64,000 bases of DNA. Source: Trichomonas vaginalis G3. Lineage: Eukaryota > Parabasalia > Trichomonadida > Trichomonadidae. The notes below the pieces were generated by a model. It did no database searches, was not told the DNA's origin, and saw only the letters and a program-made list of their open reading frames with translations. The translations under genes were made by a program, and so were the position numbers. The stretch spans positions 10,611,962 to 10,675,961 of the forward strand of contig NC_067208.1 of NCBI RefSeq assembly GCF_026262505.1. Direction: 5' to 3'. Positions 25,764-36,010 of the stretch are shown here, piece by piece (positions within the stretch are counted from its first letter, which is position 1; the number at the start of each line of letters is the position of its first letter).

Positions 25764-26345
25764 TTAGCAAGTAAATTTTAATGAAATGTTGTGGTCGTCA
25801 AATATTTTTATGACGTCTGGGAAACTATATTTTAAGTTCAACGTTTCACCTCCTTTCATAACGTATATCTTGTCAATGACATTATATGAAACACCACAGC
25901 AACTAACGTCGGGTTCTATTTCTTTGATGTTTATATCGTCTGCCTCTGTCAAAAGTTTCAATAGTTCTTTCAAAATTTCATGAGGTGCGATGACATATGA
26001 GTTCACTTTTACAGGGTTGTGTTCGACCAAGTTTAACATTATACCTAAAGCTTGACAAATCTTCTCCTGAGTTTTAAGTTTGTCTTTAAGTTGTTGGTAG
26101 TCGTTTCGAATATCTGCAACAGAACTTAAGTCTCTGCTAACTTCAGGATATGTTGGTTGTTCTTTTACAGGAACTATTGTTATACCATCTTCGTCTTCGT
26201 ATGGTTTCCCCACTTCAACATCTCTTTCTTTGACATTGACAACAACACTTTGACTGTTTGTTTGAGTTGGTGAATTTAACTTCACATCTGCCACCGCCAT
26301 TAAACCTTTTGAAACACTCACGCTTCTATTTTTCGGAAATGACAT
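25764..26345 (-). CDS. Unknown virion-cluster protein (193 aa)
   Basis: Starts MSFPKNRSVSVSKGLMAVAD after an 18-bp divergent promoter. A longer in-frame extension upstream overlaps the opposite gene and is not used. The protein has a flexible N-terminal third, a coiled coil near 90-110 (IRNDYQQLKDKLKTQEKICQ) and a compact C-terminal part (DVSCCGVSYNVIDKIYVMKG). It stands between the major and minor capsid genes. No family is recognised. The B copy, 42259-42841, is nearly whole. Confidence 0.6.
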   Translation of the reverse strand: MSFPKNRSVSVSKGLMAVADVKLNSPTQTNSQSVVVNVKERDVEVGKPYEDEDGITIVPVKEQPTYPEVSRDLSSVADIRNDYQQLKDKLKTQEKICQALGIMLNLVEHNPVKVNSYVIAPHEILKELLKLLTEADDINIKEIEPDVSCCGVSYNVIDKIYVMKGGETLNLKYSFPDVIKIFDDHNISLKFTC

Positions 26346-26363
26346 TTTACTTAGAATAAAAAG
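26346..26363. promoter_or_regulatory. 18-bp divergent promoter
   Basis: TTTTACTTAGAATAAAAAG separates two start codons. The same 18 bp is present inverted in B at 42241-42258. Confidence 0.5.
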
Positions 26364-26783
26364 ATGGACGTATTCGAGTATCTCTTCGAATTGAAGCAGA
26401 ACAAAGTTTACACACACAAACAATACAAGTTCATTGACAGAATAGTTCTTTACACAAACAATGGAAAATGTTATAGAATAGCAGTCTTTGCTGAACCAAA
26501 ATATTTTCATAAAGCAAAGAAAGTTGGTATAACCGAGATGGTGAAAGTTCTTGAAGCAGACAAAAATATAACAACAAAACTGACCGATATTTCTAAAGGT
26601 AAGTTTTTAATACAATACTATGTCAAAACTGGCGTACTGTCAATATTTGACGGAGAGAAGTCAGTTCAAGAACAACTTACTGACCTGCTGCCAAAATCTG
26701 CTCGATGGAAGCTGTCGTTATGCCAATCTGAGGAGCCCCAGCAGGTTTCATCGAACGAATCTTCAAAAGAGCATCTTCCGTGA
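26364..26783 (+). CDS. Unknown protein (139 aa), 3' end antisense to the capsid gene
   Basis: MDVFEYLFELKQNKVYTHKQ is followed by a compact region (YKFIDRIVLYTNNGKCYRIA, FAEPKYFHKAKKVGITEM). The last ~35 residues are encoded opposite the end of the major capsid gene (107-bp overlap). Length and frame are the same in B (41821-42240), so the overlap is conserved. No family is recognised. Confidence 0.6.
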   Translation: MDVFEYLFELKQNKVYTHKQYKFIDRIVLYTNNGKCYRIAVFAEPKYFHKAKKVGITEMVKVLEADKNITTKLTDISKGKFLIQYYVKTGVLSIFDGEKSVQEQLTDLLPKSARWKLSLCQSEEPQQVSSNESSKEHLP

Positions 26784-28281
26784 AAAGTGCTATTGGTTTT
26801 GTAAACTTCTTTGCTCTCAGTTCATCTGGACCGTCTCTGTCACCAGTATATTGTATTTGAACTGTACCAACAGTTGAAATACCACCCATAAAGTCTTCTG
26901 AGTCAGCAAATGGAATGCCAAGCCAAAAGTTTGAACGGTCTCCATTTGTATATTGAGTTTTTTGACCTCCTGTATGAGTCCATACTTTCACATATGGCAT
27001 AATAGAACTTTGCATTTCAGGGTTAATGGTTGTTGTGAAGTTGTTGTTAAAGTTCATAGCATCTAATGTCAAGTTGTATGACCTCATATCCTCAACTGTA
27101 GAATATTCTTCTCTTGGATAATATTTGCCATCTATGTTTATATGGTATTTAATACCAGGGTTGTAGAAGCAAGAATAGTCATTTATAGTTCGTCTGAACA
27201 GTACAAACATAGTATCTGCATGTTTCATTGCAGTTGTTAAAGCAATATCTGTTCTTGCACCTGGGTCAGCACTTTGGTTTCCAACTTCACCTGCAAAGTC
27301 TTTGACAGATATTTGGTGTATAGGGAACATAAGTGGAACTGCAATATATTTGGCAGCTAAAGCATTTGAAATATCTGGGTCCAACATATAGACTGCAAGT
27401 CTGCTTTCTATTCTCTTGCATTCAAACTTTTCGCATGTGAACTTAACTGGGTCCCAAGCAGTTCCAGCAGCATTGAAGTAGTAGTTTACTTCAGTGTTGA
27501 GGTTTGAGAAACCAAAGTCTAAGTCAACTTTGTCTTTGCAAAAGTCACAGAACTTGGCTCCACCAGTTCCAGCTACAGCAATGCTGAATGGGTCTTGTGT
27601 TGGTGCAATGACTAAGTTATTTTTGCTTGGAGTAAGTTCGATAGAAATTTTTCCTGCCCAGTTTGGCAAGTATCTTAAAAACCTGAAGATGAGGAAAGAT
27701 GACAAAGGAACTCTAAGTTTCAATTTTACTTTGGTTACTGCTGCTGCAGTTTGTCCAGAAAGGTCAACATAAACTCCTGGAACGTTAGGGTCAAGTCTTC
27801 TTATTTTCTCAATAGTTGCATACTGGTCTGTTTGTTCTCTAGCTTGTGGTTGTACTGAGTTTCTCAAAGCGAACCATTCATAGTTTGCCCATGTTACTGT
27901 TTGAACTAAGTCAGAGTTAGAATATATCTTATATCCCATGAAAACTTCTGGAGCATATTGGTATCCGACATAGAAAATTCCATTGCAACCTTTCTTGTCA
28001 GACAACTTGGCAGAAGGTTTTATTTCAATGTCTTGTTCCACGTATAAGAAAGAGTTGTCAATAGAAATAATATGAAACCTGTCGCAAGCAATATCTACTG
28101 TTGTTGAAGAACCTTCACCAAACTCACCTACGTTTCCATATGAAACAGCAGTTGTATATTCGTAAGTTCCAGGAACTATTTCTGACCTTCTAATGGCATT
28201 GTCGCATTCGTTATACCATTCGGAAACATTTCCATTCATAGCATCCAAAACTGTTGGCGTTATATTCTGAGCGGCGTACAT
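26677..28281 (-). CDS. Major capsid protein, double jelly-roll type (534 aa)
   Basis: Starts MYAAQNITPTVLDAMNGNVS and looks whole. It has the length and composition of Polinton/PLV major capsids: long beta-rich runs with Asn/Phe/Tyr, e.g. LSSFLIFRFLRYLPNWAGKI, VPLMFPIHQISVKDFAGEV and NFWLGIPFADSEDFMGGIS. Trimers would form the icosahedral shell. The double-jelly-roll assignment rests on length, context and general resemblance. Order: large coiled-coil gene, capsid, 193-residue protein, minor capsid. The B copy (40319-41927) has about two breaks. Confidence 0.8.
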   Translation of the reverse strand: MYAAQNITPTVLDAMNGNVSEWYNECDNAIRRSEIVPGTYEYTTAVSYGNVGEFGEGSSTTVDIACDRFHIISIDNSFLYVEQDIEIKPSAKLSDKKGCNGIFYVGYQYAPEVFMGYKIYSNSDLVQTVTWANYEWFALRNSVQPQAREQTDQYATIEKIRRLDPNVPGVYVDLSGQTAAAVTKVKLKLRVPLSSFLIFRFLRYLPNWAGKISIELTPSKNNLVIAPTQDPFSIAVAGTGGAKFCDFCKDKVDLDFGFSNLNTEVNYYFNAAGTAWDPVKFTCEKFECKRIESRLAVYMLDPDISNALAAKYIAVPLMFPIHQISVKDFAGEVGNQSADPGARTDIALTTAMKHADTMFVLFRRTINDYSCFYNPGIKYHINIDGKYYPREEYSTVEDMRSYNLTLDAMNFNNNFTTTINPEMQSSIMPYVKVWTHTGGQKTQYTNGDRSNFWLGIPFADSEDFMGGISTVGTVQIQYTGDRDGPDELRAKKFTKPIALFTEDALLKIRSMKPAGAPQIGITTASIEQILAAGQ

Positions 28282-28313
28282 TTCATATGAGTAAAAATAT
28301 AGAATAGTTGGAT

Positions 28314-31300
28314 TTATATGTCATAATAGAACCCACGTGGACCAAGCTTTACTTTCTTCCTGACTGAGTTTTTAACTCTTCTTTTTCCTTCATTGCCCTC
28401 TGCTTGAAGTTGTTGCATCTTTGCATTATGTTCATCTAGTATGTTGCAAATTTCCCATGTCCTTTTTGCCTTTTGGCTCTGGTCGCCCATCTCAGGTAAC
28501 CTATATCCTAGAAAGAGTTTGTCATAGTCTGTATTTGAGTCTTCGCGTATTGTTTGCATGACTCTTTCCTGAGTTTCTGGTTCAAGCTCTTCAAACAGAG
28601 CTTGTCCATATGGAATAAGCTCGTTTCCAAATATATGTTTTTGTAGCCATTCTGGTTTTCTTTCCATGTTACCAACTATATCTTTTGTGAATGGGAAAGC
28701 TTTTACCCAATCTTTCAGTCTTGCGTCGTTTATTTCTGTAGTTGGTTTTATTTTGTCAAGGAACATGTTTTTCAATACTAACATTTCATTTGGTACTGTC
28801 CATTTGAGTTTTCTTAAATATTCATCCCTTCTCGGTTCATTGTCTGCAAAGTAAGTTTTTATGACATTTTGCAAACTTTCGTTTGCAAGGTCATGTACAA
28901 TAGGTTCTCTTCCTTCTCTCTCCCTAACTTTCTTTCTAAACTCTTCACCAAATATACCATCTTTATGGTTCTGTGTAGTTCTTTGAGATAAATGTTCTAG
29001 AACGTCAGGTGTTATATTTCCATCAGCCATGTTCATTTCATACTGGTCCAAAATATCTGCATCTTTCATATCTTTCAACGGCATTAAAGCCGCGCTGAAA
29101 ATACCAGCTATATCTGGTTCACCATTCACTTCCATTGCGTCTACAACTTCTTGGAATTGAGGTTGTAAGTTTATGAACCACCTATCCGAGTTAGCTTTAT
29201 GACCCCATCTCATTGTAGTTCCATCGTCTGCAGAAACAAAAGTAGGTTTGTTTCCATCTTGGCTAGGTTCTGAATGAACTTTAAACAATGTTTCATTTCT
29301 ATATGTTTTCTTGAAATTTAACCTTTTATCTTCACCGAGTTCATCCGAAGATTGAACGTTAAATGCTCGTAAGTAAAAAGGGTTGTTGTATTTGTGTACA
29401 TTTTCTTTCAGTGCTTCCATTCTATGCTGAATATTTTCATCTGGTGTTGGAGTCTTTTGTATGTCGGCAAACATTTTTCGATATTCTTCTACTATGTCAG
29501 CCGAATTTTTTTTAGACTCTTGGAAAAGATTCCATATTCTCCGCATACTCTTGTTGAGGGTCAAGATTTTTCGGCTGTTCCAAATCTTCATCTAGTTCTG
29601 TGAAGTTAGTTTCCAAAGGAGTGACTTGTTCGTTTCCTTCAGGCTCTTCTAGCTGTTGTTGCTGAACTATTTCTTCCATGTCTGGTTGTATCTGAACTAT
29701 TTCTTCCTGTGGAGTTTCTTGTACCTCATCTGCTGGCATTTCATATATTCCGAGACCGTTTTCAACAAGTTCCCTATTTAAGCCATCCGCATTCATAACC
29801 CTTTCTTCTTTCGTTCCGTCTCTATTTTTTACGCGTTTCATGAAGATAGTTGAATTATCATTTATCTCTGACACCAAATATCTTGGAGTAAATTCATTCA
29901 TGTCATTTGGATGATATGCTATTAAATCATATCCCTTAGCGAGCTTGTATTTTCCAGGTTTGAAATTATATCCCATTTGGTGCTGAACCATAAAGCTAAA
30001 TAGGTTCGGGTCAGTATTTCCTTCCTTGAACTTTCTAATAGCTTCTTTATATCTGTCACTAAAGTCAAGAGTATCTGGGTAACCATAGTCTTCCTTAAGC
30101 ATTTTTAAGAATTCTTGGTTTCCTTGTTCTCTACTTCTTTTATGTCCTTGCTCTGTTTGTGGTTGTTGTGGTGCTGGATTTTGAACTGTTGGTTGCTGTG
30201 CTGGTTGTGGAGGTGGTTGTTGTGCAGGGTTTTGAACTGTTGGTTGCTGTGCTGGTTGTGGAGGTGGTTGTTGTGCAGGGTTTTGAACTGTTGGTTGCTG
30301 TGCTGGTTGTGGAGGTGGTTGCTGTGTTGGTTTTGGTGCATGCCTGTGTCTGTGTCCATGTGACGATGTAAATGTTTTAGGTAGTCCTGGTGCAGGTGCT
30401 TCTCTTGGAGGGTTTGGTGGTATATAGGTTCCACTAGCTAGTATATAAGTTCCACCAGTTGGTATATAAGTTCCACCAGCTGGCACATATGTTCCATCTG
30501 CAGCATAATGTCCTACCTGACTTTTCGTTTTTAAGAAAGCATTTACTAGGTCTGTTTTGGTCTGTTGTAACTCTTTTTCTTGACTTTCCACAACAGTTGC
30601 TCTAACGGCGTCATAGGCACTTTGAACTGCCTGTCTCGTTGCTGCATCTGTTATTTTCGTCATATTTTGTGCTACTTCTTTTAACTCTTTGTCGAAACCT
30701 TCAGACTTCAGTTTCTTTCCAGATGAGAAGTCGTTCACTTGTTTCACCTTACTATGAAGAGCTTCGAAAGCGTTCTTAAAGTCAGCATTTGTTAAAGCTT
30801 CATTTGAACTATCTTCATCCGCTTGTATTTTTGTCCTTATTGACCCTATGAGTTGGGCTGCTTTAGCGTTGGCTTGGGCATCTAACCAGTCATTGTTAGC
30901 TTTTATATATTCTGCGCTTTTCATTGCCTTTTGCATGGCTGCGTCGTTATTTTTACTTTCTTGTGCTAAGTTTTCATACTGTACGGTTTGGTTTTGCAAC
31001 TGTAAAAGTTTTTCTGCCTTTACATTTGCTTCAACTTCTTTTTTATACTCATCGCTATCCATATATGTCTTCAGGGCTTTTTGTTTTATCTCTTCATCTT
31101 TCAGTACTTTATATTGAGTAGTATGGTTTTTCAAATTTATGACATCTTGTTCCATTTTTGCTACTTCTGCTGCTTTTTCTGACACTTTTTTCGCATATTC
31201 CTCTGTACTTAGTTCTTTCAGTTGTTCTTCTTTCTTCTTTTTCTCTACGTTTAACTCATTGAGTTTCTTTGTGTGTCTGTCATATTCTAGTTTCTTTTCG

Positions 31301-31637
31301 TTTTCACTTATTTGCTTCTGTATGTCTATGTTTGACTTTTTGACATCTGTTATTTGATTTTTGAGTGAACTCAAATTCATTTGACTTTGAGGGTTATAGC
31401 TGTTCCGTCTGCAGCTCCACCATAGCCTGCCATTTTCGCTAAAAGTGCCGCTCTTAAACCTCCACTCTGTGCACCAACAACTCGGTTTAAAAGCATAGGA
31501 TTGCTTGACATTTGTTGCAACATAGTGGGGTCATTCATCATTTGTTGTTGCAACTGTTGTTGTGGTGTCAGTTTTACTATTGGATGTTTCAATGCTCTCT
31601 TCCTCTTACGTATATTCTTACGTAGCTTACGTGGCAT
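28314..31637 (-). pseudogene. Large coiled-coil, Pro/Gln-rich structural protein gene, broken
   Basis: The gene begins beside the right terminal repeat with a very basic start (MPRKLRKNIRKRKRALKHPI) and a Gln-rich stretch. Long coiled coils follow (DVKKSNIDIQKQISENEKKL), then GTYIPTGG repeats, a Pro/Gln block with repeated QPTVQNPAQQPPPQ, and a long C-terminal region ending KLGPRGFYYDI. About two breaks. It directly precedes the capsid gene on the same strand, so a scaffold, internal or DNA-condensing virion role is likely. No family is recognised. B counterpart: 37088-40286. Confidence 0.6.
30165..30330. repeat. Pro/Gln coding repeats (48 bp)
   Basis: Three near-identical 48-bp units encode QPTVQNPAQQPPPQPA on the minus strand. 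B has a shorter and differently arranged block at 38345-38440. Confidence 0.8.
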
Positions 31638-31689
31638 TTTAAGTGAAGTTAAAAAGCGGTTTTTGACAGATGTTTATATGACACTTTCT

Positions 31690-33119
31690 ACCCTCTTGAA
31701 TTTTCATGAACTTTCTTGTCAATTTTTTGTTGAGACTTCTTCGTAAAGACTTTGTAAAGACTTTCTCATGAACTTTCTTGTCAATTTCTTGTCAATGTTT
31801 TGTAAAGTTCTTCATCGTAAAGACTTTGTAAATGACCCAAAAATATATTTTAGGGTAGATGGTTAGATCTAACCTGTTTTCTAACCTCTTTTCTACCCTC
31901 GTGAATTTTCATGAACTTTCTTGTCTATGTTTTGTAAAGTTCTTCATCGTAAAGACTTTCTCATGAACTTTCTTGTCTATGTTTTGTAAAGTTCTTCATC
32001 GTAAAGACTTTCTCATGAACTTTCTTGTCTATGTTTTGTAAAGTTCTTCATCGTAAAGACTTTGTAAAGACTTTCTCATGAACTTTCTTGTCTATGTTTT
32101 GTAAAGTTCTTCATCGTAAAGACTTTGTTGAGAAAGTTCATGAAAATTCAAGAGGGTAGAAATGAGGTTAGAAAACAGGTTAGATCTAACCATCTACCCT
32201 AAAATATATTTTTGCCTGATTTACACTCATTGACGATGAAGTTTTGTAATGTTCTTCATCGTAAAGACTTTGTTGAGACTTCCTCATGAACTTTCTTGTC
32301 TATGTTTTGTAAAGTTCTTCATCGTAAAGACTTTGTTGAGACTTCCTCATGAACTTTCTTGTCTATGTTTTGTAAAGTTCTTCATCGTAAAGACTTTGTT
32401 GAGACTTCCTCATGAACTTTCTTGTCTATGTTTTGTAAAGTTCTTCATCGTAAAGACTTTGTCAAGAACTTTCTTGTCTATGTTTTGTAAAGACTTCTTC
32501 ATCGTAAAGACTTTGTCAAGAACTTTCTTGTCTATGTTTTGTAAAGACTTCTTCGTAAAGACTTTGTAAAGACTTTCTCATGAACTTTCTTGTCTATGTT
32601 TTGTAAAGACTTTGTAAAGACTTTGTAAAGACTTCTTCGTAAAGACTTTGTAAAGACTTCTTCGTAAAGACTTTGTAAAGACTTCTTCGTAAAGACTTTG
32701 TAAAGACTTTCTCATGAACTTTCTTGTCTATGTTTTGTAAAGACTTTGTAAAGACTTTGTAAAGACTTCTTCGTAAAGACTTTGTAAAGACTTCTTCGTA
32801 AAGACTTTGTAAAGACTTCTTCGTAAAGACTTTGTAAAGACTTCTTCGTAAAGACTTTGTAAAGACTTCTTCGTAAAGACTTTGTAAAGACTTTCTCATG
32901 AACTTTCTTGTCTATGTTTTGTAAAGTTCTTCTTCGTAAAGACTTTGTTGAGAGTTCATCGTAAAGACTTTGTAAAGTTCTTCTTCGTAAAGACTTTGTT
33001 GAGAGTTCCTCATGAACTTTCTTGTCTATGTTTTGTAAAGTTCTTCTTCGTAAAGAACTTCATTTATACTAAACATCTTCGGGGCTAGAGGGCACGAAGT
33101 GCCTGGAAGCCCCACTACC
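31690..33119. repeat. Right terminal inverted repeat of A
   Basis: Inverted relative to 8317-9395 and about 350 bp longer because of extra satellite units (GTAAAGACTTCTTCGTAAAG and TCATGAACTTTCTTGTCTAT). It contains A-type dispersed repeats at 31841-31915 and 32142-32213. Frames in it are repeat artefacts. Confidence 0.85.
33081..33113. repeat. Terminal hairpin, A right end
   Basis: Inverted copy of the 33-nt GGGGCT...AGCCCC hairpin, followed by ACTACC and a 22-base T tract. Confidence 0.8.
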
Positions 33120-33141
33120 TTTTTTTTTTTTTTTTTTTTTT

Positions 33142-33146
33142 GTAAA
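33142..33146. repeat. Target-site duplication of element A, right (GTAAA)
   Basis: Second copy of GTAAA, continuing as GTGACTGGAAATG, which is the same sequence that follows the empty site in the mirror arm. Confidence 0.8.
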
Positions 33147-33179
33147 GTGACTGGAAATGAAAATTAAAATCAGTGTAAA

Positions 33180-33515
33180 GTTTTATTTTTTTCTCGCTGT
33201 GAAACGTATTCGGTCATTTTTTTAAAAATTAATTTTTTGTTAGAGATAAGAGCTAAAACTCGGTAAACAACTTCTTTATGTCTAGAAAATTCTATCTTGC
33301 CTTTTATTTTTTTCTCGCTGTGAAACGTATTCGGTCATTTTTTTAAAAATTAATTTTTTGTTAGAGATAAGAGCTAAAACTCGGTAAACAACTTCTTTAT
33401 GTCTAGAAAATTCTATCTTGCCTTTTATTTTTTTCTCGCTGTGAAACGTATTCGGTCATTTTTTTAAAAATTAATTTTTTGTTAGAGATAAGAGCTAAAA
33501 CTTTGCAGACAACTC
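33180..33515. repeat. ~120-bp tandem repeat, about 2.8 units
   Basis: Same satellite as 1336-1625. Repeats begin near 33180, 33300 and 33420. Confidence 0.8.
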
Positions 33516-34616
33516 CCCCATGTCTAGCAAATTTAACATTCGTCTCCCATTTTTATATATTTGGTTTAGAATGTTCGAAAATGCGTAATATGGTCATTAA
33601 TATTAATTGAAAAGAACCTTGAATTAATTCAATCTGATCTCACAAAATATTTTAAATTACAAACTTTGTAGTTTGAATAGATAATTAGTATTAAACTCAA
33701 ATAACTAGTTTATTTTTGAATAAAAATTATTTGAATTTATTCAATTTTGTGAATTTTCCTTCAAAAATCAAGTTTAAATATCTTATTTGCCGTATAATTA
33801 TAAATACAATGAAACATATTCGAAATTGAAAAGAATGACTTTTTCTGTTCTTTCAATCATTCAATTTGAATTTTGCAATATTGGATTTCTCATTAAATGC
33901 CTATTAAAAACAACAAGCAATTTAACTTACATTCAAATTTATTTGTGTTATATTCAATCTTCTCAAAACTTATAATTTTCGGCTATAGCATGATTATATG
34001 CTATATAATATAATAAACCTATAATAGTATCATTCTTTCAATTATTTGAAGAGAAAACCGAAAAAATCTATTTTCGGTCTATAACAATTACACATTTCAT
34101 CCAAAATAACGTGCTTTTTCTATCCGCTCATTTCAACTTTTATCGGCACGCAGCTTAACTCAATTTTGATGTTTTTTCGCATTAACATGCAGCCCATATT
34201 AAATCCTGCATTTTACTGACATTATACCAGTTTATTTGAGAATTATGATTCTTTGATATCTCTTGTTTTAATTTAAATACATATAGTGAAGTTTCGTATG
34301 CTTATGGACATTTGAGATTTTTATTCCAAAAACGAATATCGCTTATTGTCAATGAAATATATTTTCATTCAAGATGAAGAATGCATAATTCAATCATAAT
34401 CTACTATTTCCAAATTGTTTTTGCATTTAGACATTAATTTGATAAAGAATATTATCTTTCGAAATAAAATATTATCAAATCAAAACATGCCATAATACAT
34501 ATCTTCAAATAAAGCATCTGTTAAATAGAATATGTACAACTCATTACATGTTTGAATCTCTAAAAGTGACGAAAATGAAACCTTGCTATATGCAGGAAGA
34601 CAAATTTTAAATGTAA

Positions 34617-34734
34617 AGGGGTTTAGCTCAATGGGAGAGCGCAGATAAAATCTTTAGTATTGATAGTAAGATTTCTTACATCAAACGTTCAGATTTATAA
34701 TCCTGAAATCTTGGTTCAACTCCAAGAACTCCTA
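34617..34734 (+). tRNA. tRNA-like gene with long internal insertion
   Basis: The acceptor AGGGGTT pairs with AACTCCT (one G-U pair), the D arm GCTC with GAGC and the T arm CTTGG with CCAAG around TTCAACT, followed by ATTTTT. Between the D and T arms are about 70 nt instead of the usual ~25, holding a stem AAATCTT/AAGATTT. It could be an intron-containing tRNA or a decayed copy, so no isotype is assigned. The mirror copy is at 61243-61360. Confidence 0.6.
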
Positions 34735-35166
34735 TTTTTGGTTTTTCCTTTTTGATATTTCAGTGTGGGAAGGTATATTAGCGATATTTTTTGATATTTA
34801 ATAATCTAGCATATGCAGCAATCTTATATATAAATTAGATTAATCATGACATAATTTCAATCAAGTAGAATTTTTTAACCATCAACATTTTTCATTCAAA
34901 AATTGAATTAGTTGTCAAATTTGTAATTGATCTTAAAAGTGTAATAAACAGAAATTCATCAAAAGTGACAGCTCTCAATTTTTTGACATCTGTAAATTCT
35001 AAATTGAATGAGAAAAATGAAATAATACTAAGCATAATACAATATTCTAGATTTAATTATAATTAGGAAAAAGTTAGTTTTGAGAGTACTTTTCATAGGC
35101 ATATAGAATGAAATCTTCTGAAAAATAATATCACATAAACTCATATTATTTTCTAATATATAACTA

Positions 35167-35171
35167 TTTTA
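35167..35171. other. Empty target site corresponding to element B
   Basis: TTTTA (reverse complement of TAAAA) sits in uninterrupted flank sequence here. The mirror position holds element B between two copies of TAAAA. Confidence 0.8.
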
Positions 35172-35536
35172 TATAAAAATCAAATTCAATGATCTTAAAA
35201 GCGAAGGATAAACCTCAAAATTTACGAATATAATGAGTGGGAATATAATGCTTATCTATCATAAAACCATATGAAATATCAATTTTTGCTTTACGCCTAA
35301 TTTTTGACGACAATTAGCAAAAAATGTTAAATGTTAACACTCAGTCCATTTGAATATGAAAAATAAAATTGACTTTGATTAAATGTTTTTATTTATCATG
35401 CAATTCTTCTTGCGACCAAAGATTTGAATAAAAGTTCAAAAAATAAGATAGCTTAAAAAATAATATACGGTAGTGTTTACTAATAGATGAATAGTATATA
35501 AATTCTATTAAAATGGATTTGATCCAAAAAAATATA

Positions 35537-35605
35537 AAACCAAAAATAATTGTTATAATTTAAATGAAGAAGTAATTTAAAACGATTTTATTTATGATCA
35601 AATTT
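35537..35605. other. Palindrome centre (69-bp spacer)
   Basis: The arms ending GGATTTGATCCAAAAAAATA and its complement meet around this unique AT-rich spacer. Mirror positions add to about 71,144. Confidence 0.8.
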
Positions 35606-35965
35606 TATATATTTTTTTGGATCAAATCCATTTTAATAGAATTTATATACTATTCATCTATTAGTAAACACTACCGTATATTATTTTTTAAGCTATCTTA
35701 TTTTTTGAACTTTTATTCAAATCTTTGGTCGCAAGAAGAATTGCATGATAAATAAAAACATTTAATCAAAGTCAATTTTATTTTTCATATTCAAATGGAC
35801 TGAGTGTTAACATTTAACATTTTTTGCTAATTGTCGTCAAAAATTAGGCGTAAAGCAAAAATTGATATTTCATATGGTTTTATGATAGATAAGCATTATA
35901 TTCCCACTCATTATATTCGTAAATTTTGAGGTTTATCCTTCGCTTTTAAGATCATTGAATTTGAT

Positions 35966-35972
<7 letters not shown>
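35606..35972. repeat. Right inner arm of the giant palindrome, up to B
   Basis: Reverse complement of 35172-35536. The mirror continues after element B at 60811. Confidence 0.85.

Positions 35973-35977
<5 letters not shown>
35973..35977. repeat. Target-site duplication of element B, left (TAAAA)
   Basis: TAAAA here and at 60806-60810. The mirror arm has one copy in intact flank at 35167-35171. The adjoining A and T tracts leave an uncertainty of one base or so. Confidence 0.7.

Positions 35978-36008
<31 letters not shown>

Positions 36009-36010
<2 letters not shown>

Larger units (their letters stand above)
8287..33141 (+). mobile_element. Polinton/Maverick-like element A (~24.85 kb)
   Basis: Bounded by a GTAAA duplication, terminal A and T tracts, a terminal hairpin and ~1-1.4 kb satellite-rich inverted repeats. 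It carries the Polinton/PLV set: integrase, packaging ATPase, penton-like minor capsid, double-jelly-roll major capsid, plus methyltransferase, KilA-N regulators and a tail-fibre-like protein. PolB and protease were not recognised. Most genes look whole and about eight breaks are visible over the element, so it is a recent but decayed copy. The gene order is the mirror image of element B. Confidence 0.9.
33147..35536. repeat. Left inner arm of the giant palindrome
   Basis: Reverse complement of 35606-35972 plus 60811-62830. Continuing past A it also matches 62831-64000 through 8283-7117. It contains the 120-bp satellite and a tRNA-like gene. No protein gene is supported; the 62-codon frame at 33787 lacks any motif. 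The empty target site for element B lies at 35167-35171. Confidence 0.85.

Noticed and set aside
30115-30371. Plus-strand hydrophobic frames rich in Leu/Trp/Val opposite the Pro/Gln repeats
   Set aside because: They are the antisense of the Pro/Gln coding repeats, not a membrane protein.
33787-33975. 62-codon frame present in both palindrome arms (also 62002-62190)
   Set aside because: Its presence in both arms follows from the palindrome. It has no motif and no plausible start context.
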